Assembly: GCF_012932215.1 (NCBI RefSeq)
Contig: NZ_CP048788.1
Span: 3,472,001 to 3,536,000 of the forward strand
DNA from: Roseobacter ponti
Lineage (GTDB): Bacteria > Pseudomonadota > Alphaproteobacteria > Rhodobacterales > Rhodobacteraceae
Direction of reading: 5' to 3'
Length of the DNA: 64,000 nt
Below are positions 17,034-26,211 of the stretch, piece after piece. The first letter of the stretch is position 1. The number at the start of each line of letters is the position of its first letter. The notes beneath the pieces were generated by a model that worked only from the letters and a program-made list of their open reading frames with translations, was not told where the DNA came from and did no database searches. The position numbers were made by a program, and so were the translations under genes.

Positions 17034-17068
17034 GAAAAAGCCCGCGGCGCGGGATGCGCACCGCGGGC
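17034..17068 (-). terminator. Terminator or attenuator between dctP and dctQ
   Basis: GCCCGCGG (17040-17047) pairs with CCGCGGGC (17061-17068); on the transcribed strand the stem is followed by TTTTT. It would allow partial read-through and more binding protein than permease. Confidence 0.7.
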
Positions 17069-17083
17069 CGGGTGTGACCGGAG

Positions 17084-18124
17084 TTATTCGGTGTACTTAT
17101 CGATGAGCATACGCGCCTCGTCGATCAGCGCCTGACCGTCGATGCCCTTTTCATTCATCTCAGCGACCCATTCGTCATAGATCGGCTGAGCGACGGCCTT
17201 CCACTCGGCCGTTTCGGCCTCATCGAGTGTGACGATGTTGTTGCCGCGCGCCACAGCGGCCTCGCGGGCAGGTCCGTCGCTGTCAGCCTGGGTGCCCCCG
17301 GCAAAGACCGAGAACTCAAGGCCGGAGTTATCGTCGATGACCTTTTTCAGATCATCGGGCAGGCCTTCATAGCGGTCTTTGTTCATCGCCAGCACAAAGG
17401 TAAGCACGTAAAGCGCATTGCCCGTGAACTCGGTGTGGTTGGTCACCAGTTCCGGAATTTTCAGCGCGGCAGTCACCTCCCAGGGAATCGTCGTGCCGTC
17501 GATCACGCCTTTGGAAAGGCCTTCGGGCACAGCGGGTACCGGCATGCCAACGGGTGTCGCGCCGACCTTGCTCAGGAGCGCATTGGCCAGCCGCGACCCG
17601 CCGCGGATTTTCAGCCCTTCCATGTCGGAAGGTGCGCGCACTTCTTTGTTGGCGTGGATGAGGCCCGGGCCGTGCACCCAGGTGCCGAGAATGTGCACAT
17701 CTTTAAACTCTGTGTCCTTCATATGGGTTTCGAACATCTCCCAGTAGGCGCGCGAGGCGGCCCGGGCGTTCGTCATCATGAAAGGCAGCTCAAAAACTTC
17801 GGTGCTCGGGTAGCGACCCGGCGTATAGCCGACGACCGTCCAGACGATATCGGCAACGCCGTCGATTGCTTGGTCCATCAGCTCCGGCGGGCTGCCGCCA
17901 AGCTGCATGGACGGATAGCGGTCGACCTTGATGCGTCCGCCGCTGTCTTTCTCGACATTGTCGGCCCAGACATCCAGCACCAGCTTGGGCACATTGGCCT
18001 GCGGTGGCAGGAACTGGTGCATCGTGAGTGTTACTTCCTGCGCGGCCAGCGGTGCAGCACCGAAGCCAGTGGCAAGTGCAGCAGCACCCACCAGATTCAA
18101 AAGATTCCTGCGTGAGATTTTCAT
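17084..18124 (-). CDS. dctP: TRAP transporter substrate-binding protein (DctP)
   Basis: A 346-residue periplasmic binding protein of the DctP family. The first 28 residues form a signal with a twin-arginine-like SRRNLL motif and AQE after the hydrophobic core. The central LKIRGGSRLANALLSKVGATPVGMP and later GVIDGTTIPWE segments match the region around the arginine that holds carboxylates in this family. The ATG has a strong GGGAGG site. It is the first gene of the transporter-ligase-box run, and about 195 bases separate it from the tRNA. An aromatic acid is the inferred ligand. Confidence 0.9.
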   Translation of the reverse strand: MKISRRNLLNLVGAAALATGFGAAPLAAQEVTLTMHQFLPPQANVPKLVLDVWADNVEKDSGGRIKVDRYPSMQLGGSPPELMDQAIDGVADIVWTVVGYTPGRYPSTEVFELPFMMTNARAASRAYWEMFETHMKDTEFKDVHILGTWVHGPGLIHANKEVRAPSDMEGLKIRGGSRLANALLSKVGATPVGMPVPAVPEGLSKGVIDGTTIPWEVTAALKIPELVTNHTEFTGNALYVLTFVLAMNKDRYEGLPDDLKKVIDDNSGLEFSVFAGGTQADSDGPAREAAVARGNNIVTLDEAETAEWKAVAQPIYDEWVAEMNEKGIDGQALIDEARMLIDKYTE

Positions 18125-18319
18125 GTGTTTCCTCCCTGAAAACCCGGGTTCGTCGCGTATTCCGCGATCTCAGATCCGATCATCCCTGACAAATTGCTAT
18201 TGCAGACGGGGCGGATTGTCACCTGTCTTTGTAACTATTGCCCCCGTCAGGGAAATCGCAGCACCCGCAGGCGCAGGCGTTGGGCCCGGTTCAGGCGCTG
18301 ACAAAAAGCGGAGAAAAGA

Positions 18320-18396
<77 letters not shown>

Positions 18397-18449
18397 ATCG
18401 GCGCGTGACCTATGACAGCCCGGCTGCCGGGTCAAGGCTGAAATGCCGG

Positions 18450-19484
18450 TTATGTGTCGCGAACAGCGTCAATCATCCGCTGCACATTGTCGGGGTCTGC
18501 ATCCGGCGTGATGCCATGGCCGAGGTTGAATATGTGCGGCCCGCCCGAGAAGGCTTTGACGATTGCCTTTGTCTCATCAACCAGCGCCTGCCCGCCTGTC
18601 ACCATATGGCTCGAGGCGAGATTGCCCTGTACGCAACCATCAATCTGCACGTGCTGTGCGGCCCAGTCAGCGCTCACCGAATTGTCCAGTGCCACGCAGT
18701 CCACGCCCGTGGCTTTCGCAAAGCCGATGTATCCGTCACCTGCCTCGCGCGGGAAACCGATGACCGGAATGCCGGGGTGCTTTGCCTTGAGCGCCGCGGT
18801 GATCGCGCGCGCCGGTTCCAGCGCGTATTTCCGGAAGTCATCGTCCTTGAGCGATCCGGCCCAGCTGTCGAAGATCTTCACCACTTCGGCTCCGGCTTCG
18901 ATCTGTTTTGACAGATAATCGATGGTGCCTTCGGTAATCCGGTCCATCAACGCCTCAAAAACCGCGCGATTTTCGTTTTTGAGAGCATGCGCCGGCCCCT
19001 GATCGGGCGTGCCGCGACCGGCAATCATATAGGTGGCAACGGTCCAGGGCGCGCCCGCAAATCCGATGAGCGTGGTCCCGGCGGGCAGTTCGCGCCGCAG
19101 GATCCGCACCGTTTCATAGATGGGGTTGAGGGTCTCATGGATGTCGTCCACGGGGCCCAGTTTATCAAAATCCGCCTGCGACGTGATCGTTGAGAGGCGC
19201 GGGCCTTCACCTGTTACAAACCAAAGATCGGCCCCAAGCGCCTGGGGCAGCAGCAGGATGTCGGCAAAGAGGATCGCCGCGTCAAATCCGTACCGCCGGA
19301 TCGGCTGCAGTGTCACCTCTGCGGCAAGCTCCGGATTGTAGCAGAGCGACAGAAAATCTCCGGCCTGCGCGCGGGTGGCGCGGTATTCCGGCAGGTACCG
19401 TCCTGCCTGGCGCATCATCCAGACCGGCGGGGTGGGCAGGGTCTCTCCCGCGAGAGCGCGCAGTATCGTTTTCCGGGGGGCCAT
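18450..19484 (-). CDS. hemE: Uroporphyrinogen decarboxylase
   Basis: A 344-residue cytoplasmic enzyme that removes four carboxyl groups from uroporphyrinogen III to give coproporphyrinogen III. The substrate-binding N-terminal [16 protein letters not shown] is intact, as are the [10 protein letters not shown] and [14 protein letters not shown] segments. The second of two closely spaced ATGs is preferred because GAGG lies at proper distance; a much longer in-frame extension would cross the promoter shared with hemC. It diverges from hemC, with about 100 bases between the starts, and the tRNA follows downstream. Confidence 0.96.
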   Translation of the reverse strand: MAPRKTILRALAGETLPTPPVWMMRQAGRYLPEYRATRAQAGDFLSLCYNPELAAEVTLQPIRRYGFDAAILFADILLLPQALGADLWFVTGEGPRLSTITSQADFDKLGPVDDIHETLNPIYETVRILRRELPAGTTLIGFAGAPWTVATYMIAGRGTPDQGPAHALKNENRAVFEALMDRITEGTIDYLSKQIEAGAEVVKIFDSWAGSLKDDDFRKYALEPARAITAALKAKHPGIPVIGFPREAGDGYIGFAKATGVDCVALDNSVSADWAAQHVQIDGCVQGNLASSHMVTGGQALVDETKAIVKAFSGGPHIFNLGHGITPDADPDNVQRMIDAVRDT

Positions 19485-19531
19485 GGTCATCCTCTTTTTA
19501 ACAGGCCCTTGGTCAGGGCAGCAGCAGAACT

Positions 19532-19555
19532 TGTCAAGTGACAGACGGGTTGTCA
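19532..19555. promoter_or_regulatory. Three TGTCA half-sites between hemE and hemC
   Basis: TGTCA (19532-19536), TGACA (19539-19543) and TGTCA (19551-19555) form two overlapping inverted repeats in the divergent hemE/hemC intergenic region. No regulator consensus known to me fits exactly. Confidence 0.3.
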
Positions 19556-19585
19556 GCCCAAATTGACGCGCATAAAGATGGGCGC

Positions 19586-20530
19586 ATGACATTGACCCTC
19601 CCCACCCCCGACTCTCCGCTGAAAATCGGCACCCGCGGCTCTCCGCTCGCTCTGGCACAGGCGTATGAGACCCGTGCACGCCTCGCGGAGGCGTTTGAGG
19701 TCTCTGAGGAATGCTTTGAAATCGTCGTGATCAAGGTGACGGGGGATGCGATTCAGGACCGCCCGCTCAAAGAGATCGGCGGCAAGGGGCTTTTCACCCG
19801 CGAGATCGAGGAAGATCTGCTGTCAGGCAAAATACACATCGCGGTGCATTCGATGAAAGATATGCCGACGCTGCAGCCCGACGGGCTGATCCTCGACACC
19901 TATCTGCCGCGTGAGGACGTGCGCGATGCCTTTGTGGCCCATGGCCTCAAAGATATCGCCTCGCTTGCAAAGGGCGCGGTGGTCGGCACATCGAGCCTGC
20001 GGCGGCGCGCGCAACTGCTGCACCGACGTCCTGATCTGCAGGTCGTTGAGTTTCGTGGCAATGTGCAGACCCGACTGAAAAAGCTCGCCGACGGGGTTGC
20101 AGAATGCACTTTTCTGGCGGCTGCCGGGCTCAACCGCCTGGGCATGTCGGAGGTACCCGCCACGCCGGTCGATCCCGGGGATATGCTGCCTGCCGTGGCC
20201 CAGGGTGCCATCGGGATTGAGCGCCGCATCAGTGATGAGAACACCGCAGCGTTGCTGGCAGAAATCCATGACACACCCACCGGTCAGAGGCTCGCGGCGG
20301 AGCGCAGCTTTCTGCTGACCCTCGACGGTTCATGTGAAACACCGATTGCGGGGCTGGCGGAGCTGAGCGGCGATACTCTCGCGCTGCGTGGAGAGGTGCT
20401 GCGCCCGGACGGGTCTGGGGCGATTTCAGGATCGCGAACAGGCCCGGTGTCAGAGGGTGCTGCCATGGGCAAAGACCTCGCAGAGGAACTGCTCGCCAAA
20501 GCCGGTGACGGCTTTTTTGACTGGCACTGA
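19586..20530 (+). CDS. hemC: Hydroxymethylbilane synthase (porphobilinogen deaminase)
   Basis: A 314-residue enzyme that polymerises four porphobilinogens into hydroxymethylbilane. Diagnostic segments are [14 protein letters not shown] at the N-terminus, [24 protein letters not shown], and the dipyrromethane-cofactor cysteine Cys250 in [11 protein letters not shown]. The ATG at 19586 is chosen because it starts just before the first strand; an upstream GTG would lie in the regulatory region. It diverges from hemE, so two consecutive haem-synthesis steps may share control. Confidence 0.96.
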   Translation: MTLTLPTPDSPLKIGTRGSPLALAQAYETRARLAEAFEVSEECFEIVVIKVTGDAIQDRPLKEIGGKGLFTREIEEDLLSGKIHIAVHSMKDMPTLQPDGLILDTYLPREDVRDAFVAHGLKDIASLAKGAVVGTSSLRRRAQLLHRRPDLQVVEFRGNVQTRLKKLADGVAECTFLAAAGLNRLGMSEVPATPVDPGDMLPAVAQGAIGIERRISDENTAALLAEIHDTPTGQRLAAERSFLLTLDGSCETPIAGLAELSGDTLALRGEVLRPDGSGAISGSRTGPVSEGAAMGKDLAEELLAKAGDGFFDWH

Positions 20531-20585
20531 GTCCCGCGCCGGACGCAGCAGATCAGTTTAACGTACCGGGGTCGGGCCGCGCCGC

Positions 20586-21479
20586 TCAGACCCACTTGGC
20601 CAGAGGCGGCAGACTCATCAGCACCGCATTGGCATCGTGTCCGGTTTCCAGGCCGAACTTTGTGCCGCGGTCATAGACGAGATTGTATTCCGCATAGAGA
20701 CCGCGATGCACAAGCTGCGCGTCTTTATCCGCCTCTGACCATGCCTGCACCCGGCGTTTGCGCACCAGCGGCACATAGGCCGGCAGAAAGGCCCGCCCGA
20801 TGTCCTGCGTCAGGCTGAAATCAGCCGCCCAGTCGCCGGTGCAGAGATCGTCCATGAAAATTCCGCCCACGCCGCGCGCCCTGTTACGGTGCGGTACATA
20901 AAAATACTCATCAGCCCAGGCTTTGAGCTTCGGGTAATGCGCCGGCCCGTGCGGATCGAGGTGCTCTTTCTGTGTGGCGTGAAAATGCGCCGTGTCCTCA
21001 TCATATTCGATGCAGGGGTTCAGATCAGATCCACCGCCGAACCACCAGGCGTGCGGGGTCCAGAACATGCGCGTGTTCATATGAACCGCGGGCGCATGCG
21101 GGTTCTGCATATGCGCCACGAGGCTGATGCCGCTGGCCCAGAAACGCGGGTCGTCCTTCATGCCGGGAATGCCTTTGCGCGCGGCCATAGCCATCTGCGC
21201 ACGTTCTCCAAGGGTACCGAAGACGGTCGAGATATTCACGCCGACTTTTTCAAAGACGCGGCCGCCCCGCATGACGCTCATCAACCCGCCACCGGCGTCT
21301 GATCCGTCGTCGCTGGTGCGCTGCGTCTCAGAGACCTCAAAACGACCCGGAGAGGCATCAGAGAGCGGCCCTTCGCTGTGATCGCTCTCAAGCGTCTCAA
21401 AGGCCGCGACGATGTCATCGCGCAGGGTGCGGAACCAGGCGGAGGCCTTGTCTTTTTCGGTGTCGAATGTGGATGTCAT
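20586..21479 (-). CDS. hemF: Coproporphyrinogen III oxidase, oxygen-dependent
   Basis: A 297-residue aerobic enzyme converting coproporphyrinogen III to protoporphyrinogen IX with O2. Family marks include GGLMSVMRGGRVFEKVGVN, VHMNTRMFW and WFGGGSDLNP. It is convergent with hemC. The oxygen-independent counterpart hemN is also in this window next to fnrL, so the cell can make haem with or without oxygen. Nothing unusual is seen in the protein. Confidence 0.96.
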   Translation of the reverse strand: MTSTFDTEKDKASAWFRTLRDDIVAAFETLESDHSEGPLSDASPGRFEVSETQRTSDDGSDAGGGLMSVMRGGRVFEKVGVNISTVFGTLGERAQMAMAARKGIPGMKDDPRFWASGISLVAHMQNPHAPAVHMNTRMFWTPHAWWFGGGSDLNPCIEYDEDTAHFHATQKEHLDPHGPAHYPKLKAWADEYFYVPHRNRARGVGGIFMDDLCTGDWAADFSLTQDIGRAFLPAYVPLVRKRRVQAWSEADKDAQLVHRGLYAEYNLVYDRGTKFGLETGHDANAVLMSLPPLAKWV

Positions 21480-21553
21480 GATGCGCCCGGAGTGTCAGTT
21501 TTCTCTGACACACTTTCTATCGTCAAAACCGGGCGGACGAAAACCCGCAATCG

Positions 21554-22354
21554 TCAGTGCGCGGGTGCCAGTACAGGATCTAGCAGGCTGCGCCCGCCAT
21601 CAACGGTGATAATCTCGCCGGTCATGAAAGCGGAACTCTCGGCGGCCAGAAACTGCACGGCCTCTACCAGTTCGGTTGGCCCCGCGATGCGGCCCAGCGG
21701 CGTGTGAGTCCGGATATCCTCGCGCCAGTCGCTGTGGTCAACCAGCGAAGATTTCAGCGAGGCGCTCATCACCGACCCGAAGGCCACAGCATTCACGCGG
21801 ATCCGTTCGGGCGCCAGGGCCAGGGCCATTGAGCGTGTCATCTGATCAAGCGCCGCGGAGGCGATAGAGTATCCCATCAGTTCCGGACGGGTATGGCGCG
21901 ACACAATCGAGCTGAGGTTGACGATTGCGCCAAGCTGCCCTTCGGGCTGGTCCGCGCCCTGTTTGATCATACGGCGTGCGACCTGTTGTGAAAGCTGCAG
22001 CGCCGTCATCAGGTTCTGTTCCAGCAGCACCGAGACCGAATTGTCTTCCACGTCCAGCGCATCGGTGGGCATCACCTGACGCGAGGCGTTCACCAGAATA
22101 TCCACCCGGTCAAAAGCGTCGATCGTGGCCGAGACCAGATTGGCGATCGTCAGCCGCTGGCGCAGGTCACCGGCGAAATACCGCAGCGTGGCGTCATCCT
22201 TTTCGGCGCCCCATTCCTCGCTGAGCTTTCGTTCGTCCATATCGGCGCACATCACATTGGCGCCGCGGTCGGCAAACTGCCGCGCAATCGACAGGCCGAT
22301 GCCGTTAGCGGCGCCGGTCACGATGGCGGTTTTGCCTTTGATGGAAAATGACAT
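21554..22354 (-). CDS. SDR-family protein lacking the catalytic lysine
   Basis: A 266-residue short-chain dehydrogenase/reductase fold protein. The NAD(P) motif TGAANGIG is intact near residue 15, the catalytic serine region is NLSSIVS and the catalytic tyrosine is present, but the canonical YxxxK reads YSIAS: the lysine is replaced by serine. The C-terminal GEIITVDGGRSL is typical of the classical SDR family. Loss of the lysine usually abolishes or alters dehydrogenase activity, so the protein may bind cofactor without turnover or use another base. It precedes hemF and follows rsmC on the same strand. Confidence 0.82.
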   Translation of the reverse strand: MSFSIKGKTAIVTGAANGIGLSIARQFADRGANVMCADMDERKLSEEWGAEKDDATLRYFAGDLRQRLTIANLVSATIDAFDRVDILVNASRQVMPTDALDVEDNSVSVLLEQNLMTALQLSQQVARRMIKQGADQPEGQLGAIVNLSSIVSRHTRPELMGYSIASAALDQMTRSMALALAPERIRVNAVAFGSVMSASLKSSLVDHSDWREDIRTHTPLGRIAGPTELVEAVQFLAAESSAFMTGEIITVDGGRSLLDPVLAPAH

Positions 22355-22387
22355 GGTATCCTTTCTGACACCGCATGCGCGGCGGCC

Positions 22388-23383
22388 TTACCGGCCACGT
22401 TTGCGCAGCGGGCGTGCTGCATGAAAGAGTTTGAAACGGTGATCACCGCCGGTCTCACTGACCCTTGAGAAGAAACTGCCCAGAGTTGCTTCATACGGCA
22501 AATGGCGATTGGCGACCATCCAGAGCTGTCCCTGCGGGCCAAGCATACCGGCCGCCGCCGCGACAAAGGCCTGACCCAGAGCCGGGTCGGCCGCCCGTGA
22601 GGTGTGAAACGGCGGGTTCATGATCACACAGTCCACCGCCTCCTGCGGCCGCCACCGTGTTGCATCTGCCCAGTGAAACTGTGCACGCGGATCAGTCACA
22701 TTGTGCCGGGCGCATTCAAGCGCCATGTGGCCGGCTTCGACAAGGTGCACGGCCTCAACCGCCTCGCGGGTCAGGATATGCGCGGAAAGATATCCCCAGC
22801 CCGCGCCCAGATCGACTATGCGACGTCCGATCTTGTCCGGCAGTGCCCGGACCAGCAGATCCGATGCCGGATCCACTGCATCCGCGGAGAACACACCCGG
22901 CGCAGTCCAGAACCCGCCGGGCTGCAAAGCCGGACCGGCACGCCAGTCTTCGAACTGCTCCGGCGCGGCCCCGGGAATTACAAAGAGCTTGCCGTGCGCC
23001 TTTGACACCGGCCCCTCTACCGGCACCCTGTTGCGGACCTCGCGCAGGATGCTGTCTATTCCATCGGTTTTCTGTCCGTCGATGAAAACAGGCCCGTCTG
23101 TCACCGCCAGCGCATCGGCAATCAGCGCACGCGATTCGTCTTTTGACCGCACGAGGCAGACAACAGCAGCACTGAAACGGCCTTCCGCCGCGGTCGCACA
23201 CTCGTACCCGCGTGCCGTCCAGGCATCATATGCCGGGCGGAACCCTTCGATGATCACGGTTTTGTCCTGCGGTACTCCCGGCAGAGCTGCTTGTGCAGGT
23301 GGCCGGAATACGGCCACCCTGCCGCCATCGGACAGCGCTTTGCCACTGCCGTCTGCCAGCAGCGGCAACCGGGCGTCTATCAT
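22388..23383 (-). CDS. rsmC: Class I SAM-dependent methyltransferase, RsmC/RlmG family
   Basis: A 331-residue protein with the two-domain layout of RsmC: a degenerate N-terminal half and a C-terminal catalytic domain with IVDLGAGWGYLS (SAM motif I) and NPPFH (the NPPF/Y motif of base amino-group methyltransferases). The end RHLPYEATLGSFF is also typical. RsmC methylates G1207 of 16S rRNA; the related RlmG acts on 23S rRNA, and sequence alone does not fully separate them. It starts four bases after clpS ends. Confidence 0.85.
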   Translation of the reverse strand: MIDARLPLLADGSGKALSDGGRVAVFRPPAQAALPGVPQDKTVIIEGFRPAYDAWTARGYECATAAEGRFSAAVVCLVRSKDESRALIADALAVTDGPVFIDGQKTDGIDSILREVRNRVPVEGPVSKAHGKLFVIPGAAPEQFEDWRAGPALQPGGFWTAPGVFSADAVDPASDLLVRALPDKIGRRIVDLGAGWGYLSAHILTREAVEAVHLVEAGHMALECARHNVTDPRAQFHWADATRWRPQEAVDCVIMNPPFHTSRAADPALGQAFVAAAAGMLGPQGQLWMVANRHLPYEATLGSFFSRVSETGGDHRFKLFHAARPLRKRGR

Positions 23384-23387
23384 CTGA

Positions 23388-23729
23388 TTATTCTTCTTTT
23401 TCCATGGTGCACTGCAGCGGATGCTGGTGCCGGCGGGCGAAATCCATCACCTGCGCCACTTTGGTCTCGGCAATCTCATGGCTGAAAACGCCGACGACAG
23501 CCACGCCCTTTTTGTGCACGGTCAGCATGATCTCAAAGGCCTGCGCGTGATTGAGCCCAAAGAAACGCTCCAGCACATGCACGACAAATTCCATCGGCGT
23601 GAAGTCATCGTTCAGAAGCAGGACCTTATAAAGCGGCGGGCGCCTGGTCTTTGGCTTCGTCGCGGTCAGGACGGAAGAATCGCCCTCGTCATCTGACTGG
23701 TCTGACATCATGATGGCGTCGCGGTGCAT
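23388..23729 (-). CDS. clpS: ATP-dependent Clp protease adaptor ClpS
   Basis: A 113-residue adaptor that hands N-degron substrates to ClpAP. After an acidic, disordered first 30 residues comes the core with [19 protein letters not shown] and the [20 protein letters not shown] region. The ATG at 23729 has AGGAG five bases away. clpA is not beside it here. It diverges from the HAD hydrolase gene. Confidence 0.95.
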   Translation of the reverse strand: MHRDAIMMSDQSDDEGDSSVLTATKPKTRRPPLYKVLLLNDDFTPMEFVVHVLERFFGLNHAQAFEIMLTVHKKGVAVVGVFSHEIAETKVAQVMDFARRHQHPLQCTMEKEE

Positions 23730-23813
23730 TGCTGCTCCTGATCTGGTGGTTTTTGCGAGTCGTGATCCGGTGTATATAACCCGTCTGGAAATTTAGAAAA
23801 GGGGGCGCGTGCC

Positions 23814-24515
23814 GTGGTTAACCGGGTGAGCACCGTGGGGTTTGATGCCGATGATACCCTTTGGCACAATGAACGCAGCTTTCAGATGACCCATGCTCTC
23901 TTTGCGGGGCTGCTGGCGGATTACACCGACCGTGACACGCTGATGGCACGGCTTGTCGCGGCTGAACGGCGCAACCTCGGACATTACGGCTTTGGCGTCA
24001 AAGGATTCACCCTGTCGATGATCGAGACCGCAATCGAAGTGACCGATGCACGGGTACCCGCAGCAGTACTGTCGGAAATTCTGGAGGCCGGTCGCGAGAT
24101 GCTGTCCCATCCGGTCGATCTGTTGCCACATGCGCAGGACGCCATTGAGCAGATCGCGAAAACCCATCGTATTGTGCTGGTAACAAAGGGGGATCTGCTG
24201 GATCAGGAACGCAAGCTGGCCCAGTCGGGTCTGGGCGATCTTTTTGATGCGGTCGAGATTGTGTCGGACAAGACCCCGGCCGTGTATCACACTGTTTTCA
24301 ACCGCCACGGGGATGCGCCCGGACGCGGCATGATGGTGGGCAATTCGATGAAGTCCGATGTTCTCCCGATGATCGAAGCCGGCGGCTGGGGCGTGTACGT
24401 GCCGCACGAAATGACCTGGGAGCTTGAGCGCGCCGCGGCTCCGGATGTCACAGAGCGGTTCCGCGCTGTTGCCGATCTCGGAGAGCTACCTGGTCTGCTT
24501 TCTGATATCGGCTGA
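23814..24515 (+). CDS. HAD-family hydrolase
   Basis: A 233-residue haloacid dehalogenase-like phosphatase. Motif I is GFDADDTLW, with the Asp nucleophile and the second Asp two residues later; motif II threonine is in VLVTKG; a late lysine in VSDKTP and the acidic motif IV region in MVGNSMKSDV complete the site. The long helical cap after motif I suggests type C1, acting on a small phosphorylated metabolite. The start may be GTG at 23814 or a second in-frame GTG at 23826. A good -10-like TATATAAC lies about 40 bases upstream. Confidence 0.85.
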   Translation: MVNRVSTVGFDADDTLWHNERSFQMTHALFAGLLADYTDRDTLMARLVAAERRNLGHYGFGVKGFTLSMIETAIEVTDARVPAAVLSEILEAGREMLSHPVDLLPHAQDAIEQIAKTHRIVLVTKGDLLDQERKLAQSGLGDLFDAVEIVSDKTPAVYHTVFNRHGDAPGRGMMVGNSMKSDVLPMIEAGGWGVYVPHEMTWELERAAAPDVTERFRAVADLGELPGLLSDIG

Positions 24516-24583
24516 ACGCCCCGGATTGTGGTCTTTATCGCCCGGGGGTGCGGGTATGCCACATAATTGCGCTTCACTTAAAG

Positions 24584-24601
24584 TTAACGCAATTCCGTTA
24601 A
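24584..24601. promoter_or_regulatory. Inverted repeat upstream of D-Ala-D-Ala carboxypeptidase
   Basis: TTAACG (24584-24589) and CGTTAA (24596-24601) are perfect arms around six bases, about 95 bases before the ATG. The TTAA spacing is ten, not the seven expected for a CtrA site. Confidence 0.3.
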
Positions 24602-24696
24602 AACAATGACTTTATTGGAGTCAATTCCTGTGATAGCCTCAGAGGATAAAGCCAGTCGAAACAAATCGGCGGCATGAGGCAGAAAAGGCAGTAATC

Positions 24697-26211
24697 ATGA
24701 AGGTTCGGCGCGCATTGCCGGCCCGTTACGGGCTATTTGTATTCGCAGCTTTGTGGATGATTGTCATCCTCCCCCTGACCGCGATGGCCGCGCCCTATGC
24801 GGCGATGGTCATGGATGCCAGAACGGGCGAAGTGCTGCACTCCCGGAATGCAGACACACGGTTGCATCCCGCATCTCTGACAAAAATGATGACGCTCTAC
24901 ATCGCGTTTGAAGCGGTTGAGCGAGGTGAGATCTCCCTTGATACCAAGGTAAAGATTTCACGTTTTGCAGCATCCGAGCCGCCGTCAAAGCTGGGTCTTA
25001 AATCCGGACAACGCATCGCATTCCGTTACCTGATCCGTGCCGCAGCTGTGAAATCCGCAAACGACGCGGCCACAGCCATCGGCGAGGCGCTGGAAGGTTC
25101 CGAGGCCGCTTTTGCCCGCCGGATGACGCGCACTGCCAAAGCTCTTGGTATGACGCGCACAACATTCAAAAATGCCCATGGCCTGACGGAGAGCGGACAT
25201 CTTTCCACTGCGCGGGACATGTCGATAATGGGGCGTCATATGCTTTATGATTACCCTGAATATTATAATCTGTTCTCACGCCAGTCGACCCACGCCGGCG
25301 TGCGCAACGTGTCTAATACCAACCGTCGCCTGCTCTCTGCCTACCGTGGCGCTGACGGCATCAAAACCGGGTATACCCGGGCTGCAGGCTTCAACCTTGT
25401 GGCCTCTGCAGAGCGTGGCAACGAGCGTATTATCGCCACGGTCTTTGGCGGCACCTCGACAACGGCGCGCAACAAACGCGTGGCAGAACTGCTGGACATG
25501 GGCTTTAAACGCGCGCCGAGCCGCGCCCGACTGCAAAAGCCGCACATGCCTGTCTATAACGGACAGCCGGCACCCGCCGAGACCGTTCTGGCGTCCAGCC
25601 TGCGTCCCAGAGTACGGCCTCTTACGGATGCGCCCGTGGATCCGCTGCTGATCGCAAAAACCAACGAGGCGATTACCGCGGCACTGGCCGGAGCATCTGA
25701 GGCACCTGAAGCGACGCCGGCCGCTGTGACGCCCGCAGCGCAGGCGGCCGCAGCAGCCAGCACGGCAGGGATCATCCCCGCAGACACAACAGCCGCTCTT
25801 GTGGCAGCTCAGGGCACCCCCCCGGTTCAGGTTGATGAAGTTGAGATCGAAGAATTTATCTCACTGCGTCCTGCCCTGCGCCCGACAGAAGCCGGCGCAG
25901 AGCCTGTCCTTCAGGAAGCGGCAGTCACCGAAGAGCCTGAGATTGAGATCGTTACACGGTTGTCGACATCTGGCGGTCATCAGTGGGGCGTGAACGTGGG
26001 ACGCTATCCCAGCCGTTACAGTGCAGAACGGGCGCTCGTAACCACGGCGCTTGCTGAAATGGCGACGCTGGACGGTGCACTGCGCAAGGTTGTGAAACGG
26101 CCGACCGGATTTGACGCAAACTTCCTCGGACTGACCCGGGAAAGCGCTGATCTGGCCTGCCGCAGGCTCTCTGCCCGCAACGTCAGTTGTCAGACGGTCG
26201 GTCCTTCCTGA
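24697..26211 (+). CDS. D-alanyl-D-alanine carboxypeptidase with C-terminal SPOR domain
   Basis: A 504-residue penicillin-binding protein of the DacA type. An N-terminal signal/anchor (residues about 10-32) is followed by the active-site motifs SLTK, SAN and KTG of serine peptidase family S11. An alanine- and proline-rich linker leads to a C-terminal SPOR-like domain (the last ~75 residues, from QWGVNVGRYPS), which binds denuded glycan at the division septum. It trims pentapeptides in peptidoglycan. Its end overlaps the convergent ccoS gene by 29 bases. SPOR-tailed carboxypeptidases are common in alphaproteobacteria. Confidence 0.93.
   Translation: MKVRRALPARYGLFVFAALWMIVILPLTAMAAPYAAMVMDARTGEVLHSRNADTRLHPASLTKMMTLYIAFEAVERGEISLDTKVKISRFAASEPPSKLGLKSGQRIAFRYLIRAAAVKSANDAATAIGEALEGSEAAFARRMTRTAKALGMTRTTFKNAHGLTESGHLSTARDMSIMGRHMLYDYPEYYNLFSRQSTHAGVRNVSNTNRRLLSAYRGADGIKTGYTRAAGFNLVASAERGNERIIATVFGGTSTTARNKRVAELLDMGFKRAPSRARLQKPHMPVYNGQPAPAETVLASSLRPRVRPLTDAPVDPLLIAKTNEAITAALAGASEAPEATPAAVTPAAQAAAAASTAGIIPADTTAALVAAQGTPPVQVDEVEIEEFISLRPALRPTEAGAEPVLQEAAVTEEPEIEIVTRLSTSGGHQWGVNVGRYPSRYSAERALVTTALAEMATLDGALRKVVKRPTGFDANFLGLTRESADLACRRLSARNVSCQTVGPS

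Noticed and set aside
18197-18241. CTATTGC direct repeats upstream of dctP as an operator
   Set aside because: Two 7-base copies 38 bases apart, without symmetry or a nearby regulator, are not convincing.
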